A stretch of 64,000 nt of DNA, taken from contig AP026544.2 in NCBI GenBank assembly GCA_026075535.2, positions 3,968,001 through 4,032,000 of the forward strand, written 5' to 3'. The position numbers were made by a program, and so were the translations under genes. Origin of the DNA: Tricholoma matsutake (lineage: Eukaryota > Basidiomycota > Agaricomycetes > Agaricales > Tricholomataceae). Positions 11,249 through 23,431 of this stretch are shown in pieces; the stretch's first letter is position 1; every line of letters starts with the position of its first letter. Under the pieces are notes generated by a model. That model ran no database searches. It was not told where the DNA came from and saw only the letters and a program-made list of their open reading frames with translations.

Positions 11249-12802
11249 CACCTGATAATCCCACCAATCACCTCTTATTAGAGGTGGAGCTACATATGAG
11301 GTCCTCCTCTAATAAGAGGGAATTAAATGTGTATGGCCCTCCTCCGATAAACCTTGAATAAATATAGTGTAGACTCCTCCAAGACATCTACGGCATGTGC
11401 TGGACATCAGTACCTGCCATCAATGTCGTCGGCTACTGTCACCATCAAGGTCATCAATCTCTCCCATCACTGTCGGCTTATGTCTGCCCACATTGGCTAA
11501 TGTTGTGCTCACTGTCTCTGACAGCGAGCTCACTATTTCCTTCATTCTGCCCCGTTTCCCTTGGTTTCTTTTGCTTACATTAACTACATGTGTACATAGA
11601 ATGACTACCTGCCATCCTTTCCACTTTGCCTGCCCTGATAAGCCTGCTAGAGCACTACCTTCTTGAAGTGAGAATGAGAGATTGTTGTACTTATGCCTGA
11701 GGCTCTCCCTTGATATCCAGGCCAATAAAATCATGTCAAGGTCTATATACATGATAGGGATAAGTGCTCTAGCCCATAAGGCAGTGACTACAGTGGGAAA
11801 AAAGCGAAAATGTAGGGGAGGAGGAGAGGGTACCCACTGCTGAGCTGGCATGTGGATCAGGACCAAAGTTGTACAGCCAAAAGGGTGTAAGGGTACCATA
11901 TAGAGTGGTATACCAAGTATAGAGACTAGGGGGCCAGTGGGTGGATGTCAAATTATGTGTTAGTGTGATATCAGAGATGGTGACTCACCAGCTCTCCTGT
12001 TCATCCCACTGCATGAATGAGCATCATAAATGCATCATAGAGACCTTACAAACGATGGGGAGAGCCTACCATCAAAGCTACATGGGATAAGATAGTCAAA
12101 AAAGCGAACTAGGGGTGGGGAGGAGGAATACTTGCTGCATGAGATCCGTGGCACAAAAGCGTTCGCTTTCTTCGTTTTCCAGGTCTATAGGTGAAGTAAA
12201 TAAAAGGTCTGTATGTCTAATGGGATGGGACTGAGGTCCTGGCTCACAGGGGCATGGGTTTCCCATCAACAGAACAGAACTTTGCTCATAATTGGTCACA
12301 CACTTTTCCTATTGTCCAAATCTCCTTCTGAGCAGTTAGGGTAGTCACCTACCCTATATTTATAGCCTACAAGTCAACTATATAGTCAATACTTCGAGCT
12401 ACAGAGTAGGATCTACACCTACTCACCTAATCTCCTTGTTACTCAATGCCAGGTCATAGTACCCATTAGTGGCAATATATACGAGCATACCAAGGTACTA
12501 CAAGTAGAATTAACACCTTGAAATGGTCCATGAGTCTGTACAAGAGGGATGGAGAGTCAATATATTGAGATAGGTTATACTCACTCACCAAAGGCCAGCA
12601 GAGCTTCAGCTTCTCAATATGGTACATAAAATAGTGCATAGTAATATATCTTATGAAGTTCCCTTGAGCTATAGTCCATCCAGATCGCAGGAGAGGCCAT
12701 GCCATACACTAGAGAGGTAGGTTGAAGCAAGTGTTCCAAAAAAGGCAATAACTCAAACATAGCTCAACAGTGACACAAGGTGATTGGTGGGATTATCAGG
12801 TG
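11249..12802. mobile_element. Non-autonomous DNA transposon, perfect TIRs, 8-bp TSD
   Basis: The left end (11249-11273) begins CACCTGATAATCCC, and the right end (12778-12802) is its exact reverse complement over about 25 bp. The element is flanked by identical CCGACAAG at 11241-11248 and 12803-12810. The 1,554-bp interior contains no transposase-like frame. The 8-bp duplication fits the hAT superfamily, but the TIR differs from the other elements in this window, so the superfamily is unproven. The intact duplication and TIRs suggest a fairly recent insertion. Confidence 0.92.
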
Positions 12803-13599
12803 CCGACAAGCCTAAGGTATCTCATTTCGGCTCCTTTTCACTGGGTTGTTACTTGTTACTTGCTTGATATCCGCCTATGCTAACTAGAGCTAAGGACATG
12901 CCTCGACGGACCAATATTATGGACACCTCTTCAGATGGCAAACATATAAGTAGAAATAAAGGTAGGTAGTATGAAGTAAGGCAGATATGAAATGCTCAGT
13001 CGCGGGTGCATCAAAAACCCAATGGGAAAAGCTACTGGCTGGCAACAACCACATAAGAAATGAAAAATAAAGGTTAAAACTCAAGGAACGTGAAGTGAAA
13101 AGTGTAGAAACATTCAACCCAACAGTGTGGACTGGACTGAACATGCGCAGTATGACGTGGCTGGGTGATGTGGCCATCTGTGAGTGTATTGAGCGATTGT
13201 CGAAAGGGTTAAAAAAGGAAGGGTGTTCTTGAATAAAATGAAAGCATAAACGCAACAGCCTGGATTGAACGACTGTCTGACGGCGAACTGGCGAAGTATG
13301 ATGTGGCTGGGTGACATGACTGGGTGACGTGGCCACAAGTGTGCAAATTGAATGAGCATGTTGAAGAATCAAGGGCGAGAAATACGTGGTGTGACATAGC
13401 GGTCAACATTGGGAGGATATGGGTAGTGGTTGATAAATGGTTTATGTGGGTAGGGGATGGTGATAAAATCGGGCTTCGTTTGCATCAACGACATGGGTCG
13501 CCAATTCGTGCGCTGCATTTAGACAGTGAGGCCTTCTATAATTTAACAATGCGACAGGCAGCCACTCTAGCCGGCACCGGGACTACAGAGCAACAATTT

Positions 13600-13625
13600 G
13601 AGGGTGGGGTGGGTGGTGATGGTGG

Positions 13626-13658
<33 letters not shown>
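13600..13658 (+). repeat. GGT/GTT trinucleotide microsatellite
   Basis: GGTGGT-type repeats pass into an uninterrupted GTT run of about a dozen units. Confidence 0.9.
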
Positions 13659-14137
13659 CATCATTGTAATGCAAGTACTAACTCTATTCCATGCTACCAT
13701 GTAATTCAATCATGATAGACTAGTTATGTACAATGTACATAAAGTAATATACTCCTGAAACTTCCATGCATATACACAACGAGCATGATTTCTGGACCTA
13801 GTCGACCCAAGTCGACTAACGGCCAGCTGAAGCCAGCTTGAGTTGGGATAACAGATAGCCAGCTAGCAGATTGGTAAAAGGCCGAGTTGAGACGAGGATC
13901 AGTTCAGCTTCCCAATGGCTGACAAAGCCATGGCTGTGCAAGCCAGATCACAGTCTGGCTCAGCCGCGGCAACACTAAGTGGGTGCCACCATTTCTGAGG
14001 TGCTGGGAGCAGTTTTGATGCTGGGGAACAGGAGGTGTTGATGACATTTGCATGATGGGGCTGTAAGGCTGTGGTCAGACCACGCACACATGGAATATGA
14101 CAATATGTATATTCATGTATATAGTGGTGATAAGACT

Positions 14138-14187
14138 TGGGGGATCCCGAGTATAGCCAATTGGCTATGTATACTTGGGATCCCCCA
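14138..14187. repeat. Near-perfect inverted repeat
   Basis: The left arm TGGGGGATCCCGAGTATAGC (14138-14157, continuing CAA) pairs with TTGGCTATGTATACTTGGGA and the following TCCCCCA (to 14187), with only a few mismatches and no loop. It resembles a tiny fold-back element. Confidence 0.75.
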
Positions 14188-14743
14188 TATTATGTAATAC
14201 CATCTGCCTTATTAGGCAGTGGCACCTTACATTCTCCCCTTCTTGGTGCACTCATGGCATGCCACCTATGATTACATTACTTACTAAGGAATGTACTGAT
14301 ATATACTTATATCTCTTAATGATAGGAAGCGTGGTTCACCACACAAAATTAATGAATGTGATTGCATGCTAGTACATGCACATCGTACATTTGAATTTTG
14401 AAAAATAAAAATTTGAAAAAAATTGGTAGCTCACCGATGCCCAACATGATGTTGGCCACCCGAGCACTATGCCCACCAGCAATTTTAACAGCCATGTGGG
14501 TCTCCATGCAACATGTTGTTTGTCAATGCTAAGAAGGGTTTTTTCTATAAAAAAAACATAATTCTTTTTTTTTTTTTGAGGTGGAATCCCACCTCTCACT
14601 CCATCTCGACATCCTTGTGCATGTCTGTCAGTGGGTGCTCTGTGTCACCCAATGGTGGCAGTTGCTCCTGTGGTAGTGACACTTCCCCATCGCCCATGTC
14701 TGACTCAGGGGATATCCCACTACTGCATTCCTCCACCTCTTCT

Positions 14744-17695
14744 TCAGCTCATTTTTGAGCTGCTTTCCCTTTCCTGTTTTTCTTTTTCTTCTTTTTCTGA
14801 ATGTAGACAACAGACAAACCCATCCATCCAGTCACTCCATTGTCTGGGGCCAGCTGCGACCTCAGAGCCTCCACGTACCCTCGAGCTTCCGTGCTGGCAA
14901 CTGATGCTACAGGTGGCACCTCCACCACTGAAACCATCAGAGTGACCACACCTGAAGGATGGTGGGATACCAACCCCATGGTTGGCACCATCGCCAGCAG
15001 TGGTTGCCTCAGAGGCTGCAAACCTATTGGCATGGGCACCTCCAGGTGGCAGGTACCACCACCTGGGTTCCAGAACTACCAGGCAGTCCTGGTTGTCCTG
15101 ACTTGTATGTTGGTGCATGCTCATCTGTGCTGTCATTGCCTCTGTATGCCTGGACATGTCCGAACCAAGGGCCAGCTGGTTAATTGCCAGTGATCCCCAT
15201 TTGTGTGCATCCCTTATCTGGGGAATGGTAACTCCATCCGCTGTGAAGGGACATGCCATGTCTTCCACTGTGATGTTGTTAGACAGTTGTGCTGTCATCA
15301 CCCATGGTGTTGTGGCAATGGTGAGATGTAGTTTATCCACCAGACGATGATAATGTCCCAGTGATGCCACCAGTTTGGCAGCCCGAAGCATGAACATGTT
15401 TCTTGCATGTTGAATGGTGGCACCCCTTGGTGCTCTCGCCGAGGGATATCACCACAACCACCTCACCCAATCCTTGGGTGAGTCTGTCAAGCAGGGTGTG
15501 TTCACCCCTGTGGGAACATTAGGGTTTCCCATCCTTGTTACTGACACCCATCCTGGTGTCTTCCACTTCACCAATGCTGCATTTTGCAGTGGTGACCTCT
15601 CCTCCTTATGCACCATCTGTGCATCCCTTACATATGCACGCATGCGTGCCACTGCTCTCTCATCTCCAGGTGTCTCTGCCTACCTCAGGTGATACTCCAA
15701 CTCTTCCATGTTGGTGATCACCAAAGGCCGAAAGGGGATACATGCGGCATAGGATGTGCTGCCCTTCCTCCACCAAACCCTACAGGTGGTCAACCCCTGG
15801 TCCAGTTGGCCCCGCGAGGTATCACAGGGACCTCCTGTGCCAGCATGAATGGTCAAGCTGCATTTGGTAGTGGGGGAAACCTCCCCATCTCACCATCCTC
15901 CATCTCTATGTCCTTCTGGATGGCAGTACCCCTGCCACCATTGCATATGTTGATGCTGGTTGAGAAACTGGTGTCCTCCTCTCTTCCAACGTCGACAGGG
16001 TCAAGGGAGACCCTGTCCCCCAATAGCAACCTATGGTGGGCCCTCTTGCCCCCACAGTAGTTGTCATAATCATGCAACTGTTCTAGCTGGTCCTCCAGCT
16101 GATTCACCCTCTCCTTCAAGTCATGGATGCACATTTCCACATCCTTGAGGTCCTCAATGTACCCCATCATCTTCACCTTGAAATAGTCATCATTGTCGCA
16201 TTGATTCCTTTCTGCTGATAGGTCCACTTTGTCGTTCAAGCTCGGAAAACACATCTATGATCATTGTCGAAGCTCTATAAAGTTTTACAGACCTCTACAA
16301 AGCTCTATGAACCCATACAAACCCCTCCGAAGTTCTGTGAACCTCTACAAAACTATACAAAGTCACAAAAATGCTTCGAAATTTTTTGCAACACCTCGAA
16401 ATTCTTTGCATGCCTTCAGCCACCATAATACAATTCCCACAACCTTTGGACAGCTCAGAGTATGCACTTGGAACATCGTCGATGAGTTCCAAACCAGTCT
16501 TGAGCAATATCACACTGATTTCGGGCCACAAACGAAGTCCAAAGAAACTTCGAAAATCTTCAAAAAACCTCTTTGGACACAGTGTTTCCTATTTGAACAA
16601 TCTTCGGATGCATGCTGGACACATGGGACATTATATTGAGTATATCGAACACATTTCGACCACATGTGCATGCATACAATCTGCTTGAAGCAGTTTCCGA
16701 TGTTTTATGCAATTTATAACAATTTTAGCTATTCTTTCTTATTATTTCTTGTTCATGTGTTATATTCACCCTTTCTAGTCTTGCTTTATTGTTCTGATAT
16801 ACTTCTATTGTCTTTTGCCTTGAGTTTTCCACATGTTTGCCTCATGTTCTCTAGCCTTTTTAGATACTTTCTTTATTTTATATAAAAAGATGTACTAGAT
16901 ACAAAGAAAAACAAAGAAAGTTGTCATCTTCCTCCCAGATTGCAGTGATTTGAGAGTTCAGTTTAGTCTTATTCAGTCTGAAGTCTGGTGTTTTATGCTA
17001 AACTTCTTTGAAAATCTTCGAAAATCTTTGCTTTATGCTATTTTCGCTCTCGTTTCCCTTGATTCACCTTTGCTTTGCTTCTATTACTCATCTAGTCCCC
17101 TGATCTTGCATCCAAACATATTTGCACACTCTGAATTCATCAATCTAGCCTTGAAATTCCTTGAAATTCATCGAAAAACCTCAAAACACATTCTATTAGC
17201 TTCGAATTGCTTCGACAAGCAGACCTTTTATGACTATTTGATGGTCAATCTGACAGGTGACATCTAGAGGGCCTCGCATCCTTCCTCTGACTTGTGTTAT
17301 ACCATCTGAAGCCATTTAGTAGGTTTTGTTTGGGTTTCTGGGTTGAGCATCATCACTGCGACGGCATAATTGTCTTGCTCAATCTCCACTGCCAGGATGT
17401 GGTGGCAATACTCCTTGCAGATTGCACACCCTCTTGGGTGGTGCAAGCAACAAAGCTTGCTGCTCCACTGCCAGACATAGTTCACCTGGTGTCTGTCCTC
17501 ATCCATCGCTTCTGGAGAACACTTCTTATGTTCTCCCTGCCTCACCAAACCTCTTGGTTTGGCCTTTCTCCTATCATCATCCCTGGGGTGGCCTTTTTGA
17601 CCATCCCCATCCCCCAAATCTGATGGCCAGTTGTCCATGTGGGTGTGGTGTTGGTGTTGGTGTTGCTGCTGCTGTTGCTGTTGTGGTACGAACAT
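14744..17695 (-). pseudogene. Coiled-coil, gag-like mobile-element ORF, split by an LTR
   Basis: A minus-strand frame starts at a Gln/His-rich leader (17695, MFVPQQQQQQQ), is cut by a solo LTR at 16216-17355, and resumes with a coiled coil (16060-16200, LKDVEMCIHDLKERVNQLED). It continues through 15652-14744 with RMRAYVRDAQMVHKEERSPL and ALVKWKTPGW, ending in a Lys/Glu-rich tail. Stops interrupt it near 15853 and 15446; the latter is TGA where Trp TGG is plausible. I recognise the general type (coiled coil plus a short helical domain) as a repeat-associated protein of mushroom genomes but cannot assign a function; gag-like is an inference. It lies on the same strand as the gypsy pol relic at 17774-19930 and just downstream of it, so it may be a separate element. 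Confidence 0.5.
16216..17355 (-). repeat. Solo LTR, family L, copy 2, 4-bp TSD
   Basis: Reverse-orientation copy with termini TGATAGGTCC (left) and GAGCATCATCA (right). CTGC directly flanks both sides (16212-16215 and 17356-17359), a clean 4-bp target duplication. It splits the coiled-coil ORF. Confidence 0.88.
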
Positions 17696-17773
17696 GACTC
17701 TGAAGTTTTTTCATTCAAACTCTGCTGTCAACATTACCATTCTGGCTGATGGTGAAACATCATCAATCACACT

Positions 17774-19930
17774 CTAATTAGTATGTGTCTTTCTGTGTGT
17801 ACTGCTTCGTGACGTCTTTGTCACCCTCTTTGGCAGATCCTGCCATCTCTTGACATCCATCAGTGTCAAGTACCCGTCCAATGCAGTGAGTTCATTGCAG
17901 TTTGCTAGGGGCTCCCAGGTGGAATCTCCCAGGTTCCACTTAACTAGGAACTTAATACTCCTTCCCTTCCATTGATGGCCCACTATTTCATTGACATACC
18001 ATTTGGCATCCTCTGGGGCACCAAAATCATATGGTTCTGCCTGTTTCCTATTTGGAAACAGGGCATTGTCATTTGGGAAATGTGGCCTCAATAGGCCCAC
18101 ATGGAACCTTTGGTGGATTTGCCTTTTGGTGAGTTCAGCTGGTAAATCCAACTCAGAGTTGGACGTCGAAGGTATTGCCTTCAATACCTTATATGGTCCC
18201 ACAAATTTTGGGACCAGTTTACCCGCTCTGCCTTTCAGCATTGTGATGTTCTTTGTGGAAAGGTAGACAAGATTGCCTTCCTTGATTTTTGGTTCCTGAT
18301 GCCATCACTCATTGGTGTAGTGCTGTTGGAACACCTGTGCTTCTATTAGTGCCTTGTGTGCCAATGCCATGTTTTTGAGGGTGTTCTATGCAAACATTCT
18401 GATACCAGGAGGTATCTTATTGCTAGGTGTCACCTCTCTCATCATTGTAGGCATATACCTGCAGTTAATTTCAAATGGTGCCAACCCTGTAGTGCTGCCC
18501 ACGCTAGAGTTGATCATGAATTTGATCAGAGGGCATTTCTGCACCCAGTCCCTCTGGTCTGGTTGTATTAATGCCCTGAATATCTGTCCTATGGACCTAT
18601 TGGCCTGCTCTGTCACTCCATCCATCTGTGGATGGAATGCTGTGGACATTAGGAGTTTTGTCCCCAATAATCTATGTAGTTCACACCACCACTTTGACGT
18701 GAACTTTGGATCCCAATTGCATACAATTGATTGTGGTAAACTGTGAAGCCATATGACTTCCTGCATGTATATTACTGATAGCTGGGATGCTGTCATTGTG
18801 GTGTTCAGTGGTATAAGGTGTACCATCAATGACATCCTACATATAACTACCCATAGGTAGTTGTATCCTTCTGATTCCAGGAATGGACCTATAAAGTCCA
18901 TTCCTATTGATTCCCATGGCCTACTGGTGATGGGTAGGAGGTGTAATTTCCCTGCTGGCTTACAATACTCCCCTTTCACCTGCACACATTTCTCACAGGA
19001 CCTGCAATACTTGTCCATAGTCTTGAATATCCTGGGCCACCAATACCATTGCCTAATGTAATCGGCAGTACATTGTGGTCCAAAGTGGCCCACCACTTGG
19101 TGGGCTTGTTCAAGTATTCTCAATTGTACCGTGGTTTTGTTCGATCTCACATGTGGGACGCATACTACGTCTTTGCCTTCTCTGTTCCTGGCCCAAATGA
19201 ACCTGTCATGTTCCCTGAACAACAGGTGTAATTTAACTTTTTCTTTTATTCTCCTGAACCACGGATCCATGAGGTATCCCTCATGTATATCATCCTTGAA
19301 TGTGTTGGTATGAGACATTGTCTCACAAAGGTTTACACCCTTCGCTCTTGACTCAAAGATAGTAGGGTCCTCCTCCACTTGTCCACCACTTGGTGGAATT
19401 CAGTGTTCTTCCATGCTGGCAGCCATTGTTGCTGCTAGTGCATCCCTCTCCTGTATGTGTTCCTATAGTGATCATATTTCCACAACCACCTTAGCAGAGT
19501 TCACCCCACAAATTCTCAATTCTATAATGCCCTCTTTGACTTCAAAGAGTCTCTGCCACAGCAGGTTGTCATGTTCTGGGTCCAAGTGAATGTCTGCATT
19601 CACATAATCCTGTATCTCCGGGACCCCCATCCAGAAGTCATGTTCATAGTACCGTGATAGCACATCCGCTACTTTGTTCAAGGTACCTTTGACATATCTT
19701 ATGTCAAAATTGAACCTAGCGAGGTAGTCCATCCACCTCGTCTGTCTGCTGGTAAGACATGGTTGCATCTTAAAGAACTCCAGAGTCTTATGATCCATAA
19801 CCACATGGATACAGTATCTGAGGAGTTTATCCTCCCATTTCAGGAGGGCTTCCAGAATTGCCAGTGTTTTGTGTTTGAACACCCGATGGTTGCATTGAGC
19901 ATCCGTGAAGTTCCTAGACATGAAACCTGC
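17774..19930 (-). pseudogene. Ty3/gypsy chromodomain pol relic (gypsy-3): RNase H, integrase, chromodomain
   Basis: Minus-strand order is RNase H (19472-19921, with VMDHKTLEFF and LNKVADVLSR), then integrase (18386-19378), then a chromodomain (17774-18241, with EIVGHQWKGRSIKFLVKW and DSTWEP). The integrase has an HHCC finger (HQVVGHFG...CRSCEKC), a first catalytic Asp in GMDFIGPF and a Glu in DGVTEQANRS, but the second catalytic Asp is Asn (VCNWDPKFTS, where relatives have a DRDPKF-like motif). Reverse transcriptase, protease and gag are absent because the upstream side meets the fold-back element at 19956. Chromodomain gypsy elements insert a cDNA copy and often target heterochromatin. Frame breaks lie near 18380 and 19380-19470. 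Confidence 0.88.
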
Positions 19931-20273
19931 CAGTCAGCAGGTTTGCCACATTTTGGAGGTCTTTGTCCTCCCCCACATATTCCTGGAGGAATCCTGGAGG
20001 ATTATTGGGAACCAATGTTCCAGCCATTTGTCACTCAAGTATATATTCCTGACTCTTCCCATTCCAGGGGGATTCCTGGTTGATTCCTGGTAAATTACAC
20101 ACTTCCAGGAGGAATTCCTGGAATTCCCCAGGACTCTGGTACCAGGACTCCACCAGGACTCCACCAGGACTCTACCAGGAATACACCAGGAATACACCAG
20201 GACTCTACTGGGAATCCACCGGGACTCCACTGGGATTTAACCAGGAGTCCTTACTATTAAAAAGTAAATGAAA

Positions 20274-20345
20274 CCAATGAGGATTGAACCCAGGACCCAG
20301 GGTTAAATTAAACAGGTGCAATATACCATTATACCACAGTGTCCT
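20274..20345 (-). other. tRNA-like sequence with A and B boxes (left arm)
   Basis: Reading leftward, it contains TGTGGTATAATGGTA (A-box-like) and GGGTTCAATCC (B-box-like) at tRNA-like spacing. It faces the left terminus of the fold-back element. Stem pairing is poor, so it is not called a functional tRNA gene. Confidence 0.6.
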
Positions 20346-20574
20346 TATAAAATACCACATAAGTTGATCTAAGTACCACGTTGAGTGGCTGTGTATGACA
20401 AAGCACACAGCTGCATCTGCCAGCTCATCACCACCACTCCTTGACGACGCTGCGGCCACTTCCTTCTGCCACCTCCCTTCCTTCTGCCACCTCCTTCCTT
20501 CTGCCACCTCCCACTACCACCACGTTCCCATACCCCCTCGTCTAACCCTGCTAACGGCTGCATTTGCACCACTT

Positions 20575-20678
20575 CGGGCCCAAATGATGACGGATGTTGT
20601 TTTGGGCCCAGGTAATGTTTTTTTATGTTCTTTTTTTATTTTTCTTTCGACTAATTATTGTTTTGTCTCATTCTTTAG
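20575..20678 (+). repeat. Hairpin plus intron-like module
   Basis: A GGGCCCAAATGATG...TTTTGGGCCC hairpin is followed by CAG|GTAATG at 20612 and TTCTTTAG ending at 20678 (67 bp), with CGACTAAT as a branch-site-like sequence. Confidence 0.85.
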
Positions 20679-20787
20679 GCTCTAACTAGGCTACTCGCAG
20701 GGTGGATTGCCAGTGCTAGCAACCGACCATGACATCAACACAATGATGACCACCATGGCTGCCAACAGCTGAGTTCGGATGCAATGC

Positions 20788-20888
20788 GGGCCCAAACGAT
20801 GCTGTCATTGTTTGGGCCCTAAGTATGTTTTTTTATGTTCTTTTTTTCTTTTTCTTTTGACTAATCATTGTTTTGTCTCGTTCTTTAG
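20788..20888 (+). repeat. Hairpin plus intron-like module
   Basis: A GGGCCCAAACGATG/CATTGTTTGGGCCC hairpin, then a GTATGT...TTCTTTAG stretch at 20823-20888 (66 bp) with TGACTAAT. It lies in the spacer of the fold-back element. Confidence 0.85.
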
Positions 20889-21042
20889 GCTCTAACTAGG
20901 TTATGACAACGAGATGCCACCAACACCCTGAACCGGCCGCAGCACACCCCAATCACCGCCACCTCCCCTCTGTCAACACCCACCACCACCACATTCCCAT
21001 ACCCCTTGTCTAACCCTGCTAACAGCTGCACTCGCACCACCT

Positions 21043-21145
21043 CGGGCCCAAACAACAACAGATGTTGTTTTGGGCCCAGGTAATGTTTTTTATGTTCTTT
21101 TTTTCTTTTTCTTTTGACTAATTATTGTTTTATCTCTTTCTTTAG
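21043..21145 (+). repeat. Hairpin plus intron-like module
   Basis: A GGGCCCAAACAAC...GTTGTTTTGGGCCC hairpin, then a GTAATG...TTTAG stretch at 21080-21145 (66 bp) with TGACTAAT. Confidence 0.85.
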
Positions 21146-21396
21146 GCTCTAACTAGGTTATGACAATGAGATGCCACCAACACCCTGAACTGGCCACAGC
21201 ACACCCCAATCACAATGGACAACCCAGCACCTGACCACAACATCAACACGACGACGACCGCCGTGGCTGCCAACAGCCAAGTTCAGATGCAACGTGGGCC
21301 CAAACAATGATGGCAGCCATGGTGGTCATCATTGTGTTGATGTCATGGTCGGTTGCTAGCACTGGCAATCCACCCTGCGAGCAGCCTAGTTAGAGC

Positions 21397-21500
21397 CTAA
21401 AGAATGAGACAAAACAATAATTAGTCGAAAGAAAAATAAAAAAAGAACATAAAAAAACATTACCTGGGCCCAAAACGACATCCGTCATCGTTTGGGCCTG
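21397..21500 (-). repeat. Hairpin plus intron-like module (right arm)
   Basis: Inverted counterpart of the module at 20575-20678. Its GT...AG stretch spans 21463 down to 21397 and is again 67 bp. Confidence 0.85.
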
Positions 21501-21656
21501 AAGTGGTGCAAATGCAGCTGTTAGCAGGGTTAGACGAGGGGGTATGGGAACGTGGTGGTAGTGGGTGTTGATGGAGGGGAGGTGGCAGAAGGAAGGAGGT
21601 GGCAGAAGGAAGGAGGTGGCAGAAGGAAGGGAGGTGGCAGAAGGAAGTGGCCGCGG

Positions 21657-22820
21657 TGATGATGCTCAACCCGGGAAAACCACCAGAACTGCCGATGAGG
21701 CAATTGATGATGTTTGCAATGAGTCAGAGGAGGGTTGCGAGATGTTCCGAAAGTTTGTGGTCAAACCTCTGATAAGATTACTAGTTAACACTAGTCATGA
21801 AGGTAGTGTTATGTGAGACAAAGGCATTTGTTGTGGTCCGATCGAGTATCGATCAATATCGAGGGCGATCAACAACATCGACGGCGAACGAGTTTTATCG
21901 TCAATGGTCGATATGTGAATTATGGGGACCTTTCGATAGGTCGATGGTATACAAAGGGTGCGGCCAACTGCTATGAAGTGTTGGAAGGGTTGCTAGAACC
22001 AATGATGAGAGAATCAAGGGAGGATCGAGGATGCAACGATTGCAGAGGTTTCTCATTGATCGAGAAAACCCGCAGAGACTTAGATTGTTTTTTAGAAAGC
22101 TGATCAGATGCTTAGAACTGTATACGAGAGATTTCTTGTTATTTTCAAGTAGATACTACAGAGTTTTATATGTTTTAAAGAAACTTCCTAAAATGGAATG
22201 AGAAACATGTGTAGAACATGAGGCAAAAGATATGAGTTAAGGCACAAGGCCATAAAGGAGACTGGAATCTGAACAAGAAAGATATATATATCATATGATG
22301 AAAGGGAAAGAACTAAAAGAGACTGTCCTTTGTGTATAAACTGTGCTAAGTCTCGCAATAATGCATCCAGCGGGTTCTGTGCGCAATAGGGACTTGGAAT
22401 GAAGCTGACCTATGATCAGCAGGTTTGAACACGAGTTGGAATATGTCCTAGTGCATGGTATTCCACCATTTAGATAACGAAGGCGGCGCCCGATGTCACT
22501 CGTAGTTTCTCGATATCGATCGATGATGCTCGATGACGCTCGACAATGGTTGATCGTGGTTGTGGCTTGTTCAAAGTTGGTCGGGGATATTTGGTGGTCA
22601 TGTAGGGGAATCTTAGGGACTTTCGGGGTAGTCCTAAGGTTGTGTGATGTGGTCTTTTGATACTATCGATGTCGCTGGTGATGTTTTGATGCGGTCGATA
22701 TGATATCGCGATCGATAGAGTGTGTTGCGCTGCATCTGGGACGTCGTAGGAGTTAGCCGATGTGATTAGAATGATGCTAAAGTGTTGAATCGGTCCTTGA
22801 GCTGAGAAGACAACCTATCA
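21657..22820 (+). repeat. Solo LTR, family L, copy 3, 4-bp TSD
   Basis: Starts TGATGATGCTCAACC and ends CAACCTATCA. GCGG flanks both sides (21653-21656 and 22821-22824). The uninterrupted left arm of the fold-back element shows the empty site, which confirms the boundaries. Confidence 0.9.
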
Positions 22821-22927
22821 GCGGCATCATCAAGGAGTGGTGGTGATGAGCTGGCAGATGCGGCTGTGTGCTTTGTCATACACAGCCACTCAACGTGGTA
22901 CTTAGATCAACTTATGTGGTATTTTAT

Positions 22928-22999
22928 AAGGACACTGTGGTATAATGGTATATTGCACCTGTTTAATTTAACCCTGGGTCCTGGGTTCAATCCTCATTG
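22928..22999 (+). other. tRNA-like sequence with A and B boxes (right arm)
   Basis: Inverted duplicate of 20274-20345. TGTGGTATAATGGTA and GGGTTCAATCC face the right terminus of the fold-back element. Confidence 0.6.
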
Positions 23000-23431
23000 G
23001 TTTCATTTACTTTTTAATAGTAAGGACTCCTGGTTAAATCCCAGTGGAGTCCCGGTGGATTCCCAGCAGAGTCCTGGTGGATTCCTGGTGTATTCCTGGT
23101 AGAGTCCTGGTAGAGTCCTGGTGGAGTCCTGGTGGATTCCTGGTGGATTCCTGGTACCAGAGTCCTGGGGAATTCCAGAAATTCCTCCTGGAAGTGTGTA
23201 ATTTACCAGGAATCAACCAGGAATCCCCCTGGAATGGGAAGAGTCAGGAATATATACTTGAGTGACAAATGGCTGGAACATTGGTTCCCAATAATCCTCC
23301 AGGATTCCTGGTCTTCCTGGCAGGTCCTCCAGGATTCCTCCAGGAATACATGGGGGAGGACGAAGACCTCCCCACACAAAGTGCAGGGGAGGGGGAGGAG
23401 ACATGACCCTGCTGTTGTCTGTCCTTCCACC

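Larger units (their letters stand above)
12811..14743. other. Unassigned region with short direct and inverted repeats
   Basis: No gene is recognised. A motif GTATGAYGTGGCTGGGTGAY recurs near 13148 and 13295, which may mark an LTR-like or tandem structure. A trinucleotide tract lies at 13600-13658 and a hairpin at 14138-14187. Poly-T/poly-A tracts occur at 14560-14578. Confidence 0.5.
19956..23370. mobile_element. Fold-back hAT-like element with long inverted arms, split by an LTR
   Basis: The left arm 19956-20757 and right arm 21312-21652 plus 22825-23370 are imperfect inverted copies around a spacer of about 550 bp. The arms include GAGGTCTTT...CTCCCCC ends, a second inner pair of ends (GTAAATTACACACTTCC at 20088 and its complement at 23205), many GGATTCCTGGT-type subterminal repeats, a tRNA-like sequence in each arm, a GGAGGTGGCAGAAGGA short tandem repeat, and an intron-like module in each arm. 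The end sequence resembles that of the element at 32474-34476. A solo LTR (21657-22820) interrupts the right arm. I could not confirm a target duplication, and nested elements with two sets of ends are possible. Confidence 0.8.
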
